Shown piece by piece: positions 6,655 through 13,069 of a stretch of 14,764 nt of DNA. The notes beneath the pieces were generated by a model. It was not told where the DNA came from and did no database searches. It was given only the letters and a program-made list of their open reading frames with translations. The DNA comes from Candidatus Melainabacteria bacterium (GTDB lineage: Bacteria > Cyanobacteriota > Vampirovibrionia > Obscuribacterales > Obscuribacteraceae), in contig JACQVM010000030.1 of assembly GCA_016209785.1 (NCBI GenBank), positions 1 to 14,764 on the forward strand. The letters run 5' to 3'. Numbering within the stretch: the stretch's first letter is position 1; each line of letters opens with the position of its first letter. Position numbers and translations under genes: made by a program.

Positions 6655-6960
6655 ATGAACCTTAAAATGCGTTTGGAGCGGTTAGGTGACGCTAGAGCCT
6701 GGGCACGACTTCACTTTGCGGATGGAACCATGCTTGCCGGAAGAGTCTTGCGAATTGGGCACGACTATATTGAGCTTGAGTCCTATGGTGATGCTGATCA
6801 GCCAAGCAAGCGTGACTACTCCAAACACCTGGTGCCGCTCAACCTGGTCAAGTACATTACCATCGATTCAACAAGCTTTGCTGAAGCTGAGCGACAACGT
6901 CTAAATTACCTTTCGCAAATTGACTCGTCTCAAGAATCGTTGCCCGAGTTAGAAAAGTAA
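6655..6960 (+). CDS. Small protein with Sm/Hfq-like beta-barrel pattern (hypothetical)
   Basis: This 101-residue protein belongs to no family I can name with certainty. Residues 18-43 (RLHFADGTMLAGRVLRIGHD...) follow the pattern of the Sm1 motif: a strand, a DG turn, then xGxV and a strand ending in an ELES run. Residues 57-71 (KHLVPLNLVKYITID) resemble the Sm2 segment, comparable to the YKHAI strand of Hfq. Between them is a polar loop (DADQPSKRDYS). The C-terminal 28 residues are charged and probably helical. An SH3-like or PRC-type small barrel fits almost as well. The gene ends 14 nt from the convergent glmU stop. The Shine-Dalgarno AGGAG supports the start. If Sm-like, it could bind RNA; this is inference from pattern only. 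Confidence 0.7.
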   Translation: MNLKMRLERLGDARAWARLHFADGTMLAGRVLRIGHDYIELESYGDADQPSKRDYSKHLVPLNLVKYITIDSTSFAEAERQRLNYLSQIDSSQESLPELEK

Positions 6961-6974
6961 ACTTCCCAGCTAAA

Positions 6975-8396
6975 CTAGCTCTTCGGTTGCCGGCGCTTCC
7001 TATCAGCCCAGCAAGCCTTAACTTCCAGATGAGCTCGTCCGACAGCAAGCGCACCGTCAGGAACATCCCTGGTAACAACAGTCCCTGCCGCCACCACCGA
7101 CCCAGCACCAACCACCACAGGGGCCACCAGAACTGAGTTGCTTCCAGTAGCAGCTTCATCCCCAATCACGGTCTCAGCCTTTAAGCCTGTGATGTGATCA
7201 TAGTTAGCTGTGATGGTGCCTGCACCAATGTTAACCTTGGCACCAATAGTAGCATTGCCCACGTAGCTCAAGTGAGAAATATTTGTGTTTGGGCCCACCA
7301 TGCTTTTCTTCACCTCAACAAAATTCCCCACACGAACATCATCTCGGATAAGAACCCCTTCTCGCAAATGAGCAAATGGGCCAACCCGGCAGTAAGCGCC
7401 AACTTCCGACCCAGTTATCAGTGAGAGAACAACTTTAGAGTAATCACCAACTCGCAGTGGCCCCTCCATGACAGTGTGCGGTCCTATAACACATGAGCGG
7501 CCAATCTTAATGTCGCCTGTCAGGTAACATCCAGGCAAGATTATTGTGTCACTCCCCACAGAAACCTCTGGCGCAATCCAGGTAGACTGGGGATCAACTA
7601 CAGTGACACCAGATTCAGTTGCCAACGAGGTCAGCACACGGTCGTTTAATAGCCGACATGCCTCAGCAAGTTCAGATCTAGAGTTAACACCTGCAACTTC
7701 ACGCCAGTTGTCTGCCACCGCGGTAGCTACACACAAATTGCTGGCAACAGCCCATTCAATTAAGTCAGTTAGATAGTACTCTTGGCCCTTATTATTGTTA
7801 GTCAGGCTTTGTAAGCCTGATAAAACCTGTGGCCATTCAAGACAGTAGATGGCAGGATTTATTTCCTTGACTTCCTTTTGTTGGCTATCAGCATCTTTGT
7901 CCTCAACAATTTGCACAACCAGTCCTTGTTGATTACGAATAATGCGACCATAATTCTTTGCATCCGGAACTATTGTGGTAAGTAAGCTTAAGGCTGCTTG
8001 TTGCTTTACATGTGTATTTAGGAGCAGCTTCAACGTCTGAGGCTGAATCAATGGCGTATCTGCCACTGTAACCAGAAGCACTCCTACAAACGACGTAAGC
8101 GCTGGCACTACCTGCATAAGCGCATGTCCAGTACCCAATTGCGGCTCCTGCAGGTGAACTGACCAGGAAGTCTTGGGTGGATGTCCAACCAAAAACTCCT
8201 CAACCTCCTTGGCCCCATGCCCAACAACTACATGTACATGCTCAAGCTCAAGCTTATCCAACGCATCGGTAATCCTTGCTATGATTGCTCGTCCCGCAAT
8301 CTTGTGAAGCACTTTAGGATAATTTGACTTCATGCGCTTGCCATGTCCTGCAGCAAGCACAACAGCCCTTGTGTTTGGGTTTGCTAATTGAGTCAT
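6975..8396 (-). CDS. glmU: Bifunctional GlmU: GlcN-1-P acetyltransferase / GlcNAc-1-P uridyltransferase
   Basis: This 473-residue cytoplasmic enzyme makes UDP-GlcNAc for peptidoglycan and lipopolysaccharide in two steps. The N-terminal uridyltransferase domain has LAAGHGKRM (the usual GxGTRM with Lys for Thr), PKVLH, QLGTGHA, the metal-binding Asp in VADTPL, EINPAIY, QEYYLTDLI and the Asn in VAGVNSR. The C-terminal left-handed beta-helix has hexapeptide repeats from about residue 255. It carries GPFAHLREG, NFVEVKKS, the catalytic His in ISHLSYVG and NIGAGTITANYD. Length is close to the E. coli enzyme (456). Start: ATG 8396 with GGA 7 nt upstream. A TTG 11 codons further up is in frame, but its translation (MARFCVTLDHC) does not look like a GlmU N-terminus. 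It has its own transcription unit as far as can be seen, and its stop is 14 nt from the Sm-like gene. Confidence 0.96.
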   Translation of the reverse strand: MTQLANPNTRAVVLAAGHGKRMKSNYPKVLHKIAGRAIIARITDALDKLELEHVHVVVGHGAKEVEEFLVGHPPKTSWSVHLQEPQLGTGHALMQVVPALTSFVGVLLVTVADTPLIQPQTLKLLLNTHVKQQAALSLLTTIVPDAKNYGRIIRNQQGLVVQIVEDKDADSQQKEVKEINPAIYCLEWPQVLSGLQSLTNNNKGQEYYLTDLIEWAVASNLCVATAVADNWREVAGVNSRSELAEACRLLNDRVLTSLATESGVTVVDPQSTWIAPEVSVGSDTIILPGCYLTGDIKIGRSCVIGPHTVMEGPLRVGDYSKVVLSLITGSEVGAYCRVGPFAHLREGVLIRDDVRVGNFVEVKKSMVGPNTNISHLSYVGNATIGAKVNIGAGTITANYDHITGLKAETVIGDEAATGSNSVLVAPVVVGAGSVVAAGTVVTRDVPDGALAVGRAHLEVKACWADRKRRQPKS

Positions 8397-8748
8397 ACAG
8401 TGGTCCAATGTAACACAAAACCGGGCCAAGTGAGCCGCGAGCTACACTGAACCTTTTTGCCAAGTTTTTTTTGAATGTTCGCAGTGTTGGTGCTGCCCCA
8501 ACAAGCTCGATCCCTCAAGCCCCTCGTACTGGAGTACCTGCGATAAGGTACGTTAAACCATACACTCCCGGCAAGCATGAATAGCTGGTCTTAACCAATC
8601 GTTTATAAAGAAACGCCATAAACGCTGGACTGCGTGCGTTGAAATACCAGACAAGATGACTCAAACACCTTATGACAACCGCATTGTCCTTTCCACCAAG
8701 GCAACTTTGAGGATGTTATGGTAAAAGAAATGGAAATGATCTTGCTGT
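8397..8748. other. Divergent intergenic region between glmU and the metalloprotease gene
   Basis: These 352 nt hold no gene I can support; only short frames occur. Hairpins are visible at 8485-8503 (TGTTGG/CCAACA, 7-nt loop) and 8534-8551 (GTACCT/AGGTAC, 6-nt loop). Neither has a T run in the right place for a terminator. TGTTATGGT (8714-8722) resembles an extended -10 box for the metalloprotease gene, but no -35 fits. TATAAA on the minus strand (about 8602-8607) is a possible glmU -10, also without a good -35. Confidence 0.35.
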
Positions 8749-9612
8749 GTGATTTTAGTGAAAATATACTTCCTGTTGGTTCTCCTCTTTTGCCACTTTA
8801 TATTTAGCAGCTCGGTTTCTGCTCAGTTCCGCAGCAGCTATGCCACACAAGCCCCTTCCCAGTCGCAATCAGGTCGAAAAACTACTAGCCAACCAGTTAG
8901 GACTGGCGGAGCAGTTGTTTACCCTCAGTTTAAGAGCTCGTATGGGGTAATACGTTGGCTAAAGGAGCAAATGCCGCTTAAGGTTTATGTTTCCCGTGGG
9001 CTGTCAATTGACGGTTTTATCGATGAGGAGCTGGGTGCACCAGTAGCTAACGTAAATAATCTAGCTAAATGGCCTGATCTTGTTGCCGAAATTCTTGAGA
9101 GCCCTGAGACACTGCAGGGCTTGCCGGTAGCACCAGGATTTACTGCCGAGCACTACCAGGCAGCTACGCAAGGAATTAACATGTGGAAACCATTTGAAAA
9201 GGAAGGGTTAGTGTCTTTTATCCTTACTGATGATCCTTCCGACGCTGACATTTATGTGTTCTGGGTACACCACTTTGTAGATAAGATGGGGCTGGCTTTG
9301 TTTTCCGGCGACATCAGAGGATATACATCCAAGCGAAGCTTTCCTTACAAAGCCATCCTCGCAGGTGGCCGGGCAGACTTTAAGCCGGTAGTAATTATGC
9401 TGCGCACCACTGAGTCCAACGGGATTTCTATGCCATTCTTGAAGATGAGAGCAGCCTGTGCTCATGAATTTGGCCATGCTTTAGGCATTGAGGATCACAG
9501 CACCAATCCAGCCGATCTCATGAGCGTTTATTACGGCAATGGTGTCATCTCTGCCAATGACGCAGCAACACTCCGTTATCTTTATCATTTGACCCCAGAT
9601 TTAATACCATAA
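8749..9612 (+). CDS. Exported matrixin-like zinc metalloprotease
   Basis: This 287-residue protein has a clear signal peptide (residues 1-25, cleavage after SVSA) and a C-terminal metzincin-type zinc site, AHEFGHALGIEDHS: H239, E240, H243, then G246 and D249/H250. A Met-turn candidate (DLMS, M258) follows eight residues later. The site is one residue longer than classical HExxHxxGxxH, so the third ligand could be H250, as in some bacterial matrixin-like proteins, or D249, as in snapalysin-type sites. The middle region (about 60-235) holds strands such as PLKVYVSRGL and DADIYVFWV, as usual before the site. It is likely secreted or periplasmic; its substrate is unknown. Start: GTG 8749 (a second GTG at 8758 is possible); an in-frame stop at 8737 rules out anything further up. 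No Shine-Dalgarno is seen. The next gene begins 17 nt after the stop. Confidence 0.82.
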   Translation: MILVKIYFLLVLLFCHFIFSSSVSAQFRSSYATQAPSQSQSGRKTTSQPVRTGGAVVYPQFKSSYGVIRWLKEQMPLKVYVSRGLSIDGFIDEELGAPVANVNNLAKWPDLVAEILESPETLQGLPVAPGFTAEHYQAATQGINMWKPFEKEGLVSFILTDDPSDADIYVFWVHHFVDKMGLALFSGDIRGYTSKRSFPYKAILAGGRADFKPVVIMLRTTESNGISMPFLKMRAACAHEFGHALGIEDHSTNPADLMSVYYGNGVISANDAATLRYLYHLTPDLIP

Positions 9613-9629
9613 AGGAGTTGTAAACTGGC

Positions 9630-10151
9630 ATGCGCTCACGTTTTGGAGCTACAGGCAAATCTACCTCAAACTTAGGCAAAGGCTCAACCATTTTTCGTCA
9701 ACTGGGTCTCTTGGCTGTTGTCCTTGTGCTTGGTGCTTTAGGCGTGTCCTGGTCGCTGAGCGATATTAGCGGGGAGTATGAGTCCTTAGACCCTGAACTT
9801 GGGCCGGTACGTCTTACCTTAATTAGGCTACCTGTTTCCTTTAAAGGACAAATTGCCTTTGGAACAGGGGCACCACGCCTTATAACTGACGGTAAGCTTG
9901 TGGATGGAAAAAATTTGGAGCTTAAATTCCAGGTACCTAGCGAGGACCTGGCAACCCAGTCCCAGACAGCAACCTTTACGGGCGTGATAGGCACAAGCAC
10001 AGTTGAAGGCAACTACTTCACCAGCAAAGAATTCACGACACTGGAGGGCGTCCTGGAGGAAGGCTCTTCTTCTTGGACTCTTACGCTTACCCGAAACGCT
10101 TTGGCTTCGCTATACCGCCAGCTTCAGTCCCATCTTCCTTGGCTTGGTTAA
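9630..10151 (+). CDS. Membrane-anchored beta-rich protein (hypothetical)
   Basis: This 173-residue protein belongs to no family I recognise. A basic N-terminus (RSRFGATGK) precedes one transmembrane segment (about 24-41). The rest, probably periplasmic, alternates polar and hydrophobic residues as in an antiparallel beta barrel or sandwich: ISGEYESL, VRLTLIRL, FKGQIAFG, LELKFQV, ATFTGVIG, VEGNYF and SWTLTLTR. GEY, TGVIG and VEGNY recall small beta-sheet ligand- or inhibitor-like domains, but this is a loose resemblance. It follows the metalloprotease gene by 17 nt, with AAAGGAG (9611-9617) 12 nt before the ATG, so the two are probably co-transcribed. The pair could be a protease and its partner or inhibitor, which is conjecture. 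Its last 65 nt overlap the end of the convergent metallophosphoesterase gene. Confidence 0.75.
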   Translation: MRSRFGATGKSTSNLGKGSTIFRQLGLLAVVLVLGALGVSWSLSDISGEYESLDPELGPVRLTLIRLPVSFKGQIAFGTGAPRLITDGKLVDGKNLELKFQVPSEDLATQSQTATFTGVIGTSTVEGNYFTSKEFTTLEGVLEEGSSSWTLTLTRNALASLYRQLQSHLPWLG

Positions 10152-11043
10152 CGTACACATTTAGCACTGTAGCAGCCGGGGGACAAAAGAAGCGCAAGTT
10201 TGTCCGTGGATCAGCACCCAGCCCACGCGAGATATGAAAGGCAGTCTGTCCACGCCATAACAAGCCTGAAGCTTCGTGTCTTGGCAATTCAGAGTCTGTA
10301 ATTATAGGACCCACTCCAGGTATGCATATCTGCCCACCATGCGTATGACCACCCAAAGCAAGATCGGCACCAGAGGAGGCTATACTTTCCAAACCAATTG
10401 GCATATGGAAAAGTAAAAGCCGCAACCACTGAGGTGGAACCTGGGAAAATAGTCCTCTTAACTGCGCTGGGTGTGCACCAGGGTAATCCACCCCTACAAC
10501 ATGAACGCAAGAGTCGCTGTGGGATTGTCCTTCGTTTCTGAGCACAACATAACCAGCCTGCTCCAAGGCTTTCACCATTGGCTTAACATCACGCCTTAAA
10601 GGTGGATGCCTATACTTTTTCATAATACGACCAAACGTTTTATGAAAGAGCCGATAGTGGTAATAGTCATGATTACCTAAAACCGCATAAGCCCCAAGCC
10701 GTGGCTTCCTGGAAAGCAGCGAGGAGGCATACAGCATTCCACTATAGTCCTCAAAAATATCTCCGGTTAAGGCCACCAAATCATAATCCTTATCAGTCAC
10801 CATCTCAATGAACTTAACTTTGTCTGCTTCCGGATAGCACAAATGTAGATCAGATAAATGAAGAACCTTAAGTGGTTCTTGTTTACCCAATCCAGAAAAA
10901 TTCAAGCCCGCATCATCACCGCCTATGACAATATCCAGGATCTCAAGGGCATAACGGCGAGATTCAACTTGGCTTGCATAGAAATAAGCACCTAGCCCAC
11001 CTAGCAAGGCTGACCCTGCTATAAGCTTCCACATAGAGCTCAT
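10087..11043 (-). CDS. Membrane-anchored metallophosphoesterase (YaeI/LpxG-like)
   Basis: This 318-residue protein has an N-terminal hydrophobic anchor (about 7-24) and a complete calcineurin-like metal site: D65 and H67 in LSDLHL, D95 in TGDIF, N124 and H125 in LGNHD, H213 in LLFHMP and the GHTHGGQ motif (232-238). The pattern matches YaeI-type phosphodiesterases and the LpxG group, which hydrolyse UDP-diacylglucosamine in lipid A synthesis. The substrate here is not proven, and no other lipid A genes are in view. It probably acts at the membrane surface. It is the last gene of the secA operon: ATG 11043 overlaps the stop of the BioY-like gene (ATGA), with GGAGG 7 nt upstream. The final 15 residues (polar, TEAGGIAKPKRFG) lie in the 65-nt tail-to-tail overlap with the plus-strand gene. 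Confidence 0.88.
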   Translation of the reverse strand: MSSMWKLIAGSALLGGLGAYFYASQVESRRYALEILDIVIGGDDAGLNFSGLGKQEPLKVLHLSDLHLCYPEADKVKFIEMVTDKDYDLVALTGDIFEDYSGMLYASSLLSRKPRLGAYAVLGNHDYYHYRLFHKTFGRIMKKYRHPPLRRDVKPMVKALEQAGYVVLRNEGQSHSDSCVHVVGVDYPGAHPAQLRGLFSQVPPQWLRLLLFHMPIGLESIASSGADLALGGHTHGGQICIPGVGPIITDSELPRHEASGLLWRGQTAFHISRGLGADPRTNLRFFCPPAATVLNVYVNQAKEDGTEAGGIAKPKRFG

Positions 11044-11840
11044 CCAATATCCTCCAGGCTAGGTACACGAGTGTCTTTTTGAGCAAGATAGGGAGCACAC
11101 AGTGTCCTTACTAGCCAACGGAAAGGTAACCCTATGCCCACCAGTGCAACAGCAAAGATAAAATCCCAAGTAAGCGGATACCAGCTTAAATTGCGTAATT
11201 CTTCTCCTGCCCAGACATGCGACTCCGGCCTAATTTGCAAAAAGCTTCCCACAACTAGGCTGCCCACAAGATAAGCTACTCCCGTGACATGTACACAAGC
11301 CAGTCCAACCATCACTGCCACAAATTGATTAACACTTGTACGCTGAGCCCCAGTTATGCGGCCAGCACAAAATGATGCTAGGACCATGCCAAGCAAATAA
11401 CCAAAAGAGAGCTCTTTGTAATAGCCCAAGCCAGCACCAGAAGCAAACGGGTAAAGGTCGAAGCGGGGACCAATTAAGCCAGCAACTAAAAACAGCGTAG
11501 AAGACACTACCCCTAACTGCCAGCCTAGGGCATAGCCAACAAATATGGCCACAGGAGTCATAGGTATATAAACACTGTGCCGTACCGGCCTATCCACGTA
11601 AGACAACTGCGGAAAGTACTCCACAAGGGCTGTCCGCCACCTGACAGGTAGGTATTGGATGAACTTCACGGTTTGATTATGCAAACAGTTATTTAAATTC
11701 TGCCCTGTTGCTGTAGGCAGTGGCAGTGCAACAAAAGAGCTCAAGAAAAGAAGTTGCAGCCCCAGTAAAACCACAACTACCTGCCCAATGAGTGACTTAC
11801 GCTTAAAAGGCTCAATATCGTGCCCCAATCTAAAACGCAA
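11040..11840 (-). CDS. bioY: BioY-like biotin transporter subunit, with a long TM1-TM2 loop
   Basis: This 266-residue integral membrane protein has about six hydrophobic segments. From residue 90 it follows the BioY pattern: YIPMTPVAIFVGYALG, then LGVVSSTLFLVAGLIG, PFASGAGLGYY and FGYLLGMVLASFCAG. BioY is the substrate-binding S component of energy-coupling-factor biotin uptake; no ECF ATPase or T component is seen here. Usual BioY proteins are about 190 residues. The excess comes mainly from a polar stretch (about 41-88) between the first and second membrane segments, with two Cys/His-containing turns. Start: a TTG at 11840, 3 nt after the rimI stop, with GAGG 8 nt upstream; no nearby ATG fits. 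The stop overlaps the next gene by 4 nt. A different ECF S-type transporter remains possible. Confidence 0.78.
   Translation of the reverse strand: MRFRLGHDIEPFKRKSLIGQVVVVLLGLQLLFLSSFVALPLPTATGQNLNNCLHNQTVKFIQYLPVRWRTALVEYFPQLSYVDRPVRHSVYIPMTPVAIFVGYALGWQLGVVSSTLFLVAGLIGPRFDLYPFASGAGLGYYKELSFGYLLGMVLASFCAGRITGAQRTSVNQFVAVMVGLACVHVTGVAYLVGSLVVGSFLQIRPESHVWAGEELRNLSWYPLTWDFIFAVALVGIGLPFRWLVRTLCAPYLAQKDTRVPSLEDIG
11051..11055 (-). promoter_or_regulatory. Ribosome binding site of the metallophosphoesterase gene
   Basis: GGAGG on the minus strand lies 7 nt before ATG 11043, inside the end of the BioY-like gene. It supports the 4-nt overlapping start. Confidence 0.65.
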
Positions 11841-11843
11841 GGG

Positions 11844-12374
11844 CTATACCTCAGCCAAGTTAACTTTTAGCGCTGCCAGCATATTAACACGCTCACAGAC
11901 AAGTTTTTGGAACTCGCTAGAAGTAATATTTTCTGTCCAAAGGACCATTGCATCTTCGTTGTTGTCCTGATAATAGTTGCGGCGAAGTCCAAGATTTTTG
12001 AAACCATACTTATGATAAAGGTTCTGAGCTCCCTCATTGGATACACGAACTTCCAGGGTCATCCAGCCCGCACCTACTTTCTGGGACTGGGCAATATCAT
12101 TAAGCAAGAGACGTTCAGCAACGTACTTGCGTCTATAGTCTGGATGAACAGCTAAGGTAGTGATGTGTGCTTCCTCCCCAATAAGCCAAAAACCACTGTA
12201 GCCATACAGTAAGCCATTGTCCGAGGAGCACGCTACAAAATAGTATCCACCAGGGTTGTTTAGCTCATTGACAAAGGATTGTCTTGACCAGTGATGACAC
12301 CCAAAAGCAATAGGCTCTATCTCCATTACCTTATCGAGATCTTTTAACATCATCTGTCTAATCTTAATGTCCAT
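11844..12374 (-). CDS. rimI: RimI-like ribosomal protein S18-alanine N-acetyltransferase
   Basis: This 176-residue GNAT enzyme likely acetylates the N-terminal alanine of ribosomal protein S18. Seen in order: HWSRQSFVNEL (28-38), the beta4 strand EEAHITTLAVHPDYRRKYVAE (67-87), LEVRVSN (107-113) with Glu108 at the usual catalytic position, YHKYGF (120-125), and RRNYYQDNNEDAMVLW (131-146), the strongly conserved end of the family. The acetyl-CoA loop normally reads R-x-x-G-x-G/A; here it is RRKYVA, with Tyr84 where the first Gly is expected. It has about 25 residues more than a minimal RimI. The start ATG 12374 is preceded by AAGGG and lies inside the end of tsaB (11-nt overlap), and the TsaB/RimI pairing is common. 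An alternative is a RimI paralogue with another protein target. Confidence 0.88.
   Translation of the reverse strand: MDIKIRQMMLKDLDKVMEIEPIAFGCHHWSRQSFVNELNNPGGYYFVACSSDNGLLYGYSGFWLIGEEAHITTLAVHPDYRRKYVAERLLLNDIAQSQKVGAGWMTLEVRVSNEGAQNLYHKYGFKNLGLRRNYYQDNNEDAMVLWTENITSSEFQKLVCERVNMLAALKVNLAEV
11849..11852 (-). promoter_or_regulatory. Ribosome binding site that supports the TTG start of the BioY-like gene
   Basis: GAGG on the minus strand lies 8 nt before TTG 11840, inside the last codons of rimI. No ATG start exists near it, so this decides the unusual start codon. Confidence 0.55.
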
Positions 12375-13065
12375 AAGACCCTTTAACGGTCACTGAAGGA
12401 CCACGAAGATAGAGTGGCTCTACATGCGACCAGTGATATTCCCTCGCCAAGACATTGATTTGCTCCTCAATAGTCCCCACTGGCAATTTCAAAGATAACC
12501 GATCCCAGGCAATTTGAGCTTGGCAGCAAGCAATATTCGTTAAGACTGGCAGTGGCTCCATTTGGCCTAGTGTTTCCATTGCAGCTTGGTCAGCAACCCA
12601 ACGGCTCATAAGTGGAAGAGTTTCTCTTGTCTTAGCCGCATTGAGGTACACAGGGCTCACAACTGGCAGAGAGTCCATATCACAATAAGCTGCTACAAAA
12701 AAGTGTCCTTGTGATTGAGAGACAATCAGACCCACCGGTGGCTGTGCTGCCCAGGCCAGACATTCTAACGTCGATATCCCGAGCACAGGCAAATTAAGCG
12801 CCTGAGCTAACGTCCGTGCAGTAACCACTCCAATTCTAAGTCCTGTAAAACTGCCCGGGCCTAGTCCAACCACCAAGGCAGACAGACCCGCTTTGAGCCA
12901 TCCAGCTTGCTTCATCAACTGATCAACTAACGGAACAAGCATAGTCACCGCCTCCTGCCTGCTGTTACCAGATGGTTCAGCAGATCTTGACTCAATCACA
13001 GCCCCGTCCTCAAGAAGACAGAGGTGAATAGTCCGACAACTGGTATCAAAAGCTAGTATGCGCAA
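12364..13065 (-). CDS. tsaB: TsaB, partner protein for tRNA t6A synthesis
   Basis: This 233-residue protein of the ASKHA fold has MRILAFDTSC at the N-terminus and VVGLGPGSFTGLRIGV at about 65-80, the diagnostic TsaB motif. TsaB binds TsaD and, with TsaE and TsaC, makes N6-threonylcarbamoyl-adenosine at position 37 of ANN-decoding tRNAs; it has no known catalysis of its own. TsaD and TsaE are not in this window. The start is a TTG at 13065, 4 nt after the secA stop; it gives the family's usual N-terminal sequence and no in-frame ATG fits. No strong Shine-Dalgarno is seen, so translation may be coupled to secA. The end overlaps rimI by 11 nt. Confidence 0.92.
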   Translation of the reverse strand: MRILAFDTSCRTIHLCLLEDGAVIESRSAEPSGNSRQEAVTMLVPLVDQLMKQAGWLKAGLSALVVGLGPGSFTGLRIGVVTARTLAQALNLPVLGISTLECLAWAAQPPVGLIVSQSQGHFFVAAYCDMDSLPVVSPVYLNAAKTRETLPLMSRWVADQAAMETLGQMEPLPVLTNIACCQAQIAWDRLSLKLPVGTIEEQINVLAREYHWSHVEPLYLRGPSVTVKGSYGH

Positions 13066-13069
13066 TGAG

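Noticed and set aside
6968..6980. AGCTA-AAC-TAGCT as a bidirectional terminator between the Sm-like gene and glmU
   Set aside because: The stem has only 5 bp, is AT-rich and lacks a T run on either side.
8485..8503. Hairpin TGTTGG/CCAACA as a terminator
   Set aside because: The T run at 8465-8472 is before, not after, the stem on the plus strand, and A's follow on the minus strand.
8393..8578. 61-codon minus-strand frame upstream of glmU
   Set aside because: It overlaps the glmU start in another frame, has no ribosome-binding site and its product (many Arg, Trp and Ser) does not look like a protein.
8656..8724. 22-codon plus-strand frame before the metalloprotease gene
   Set aside because: It has no ribosome-binding site, is too short to judge and has no recognisable product.
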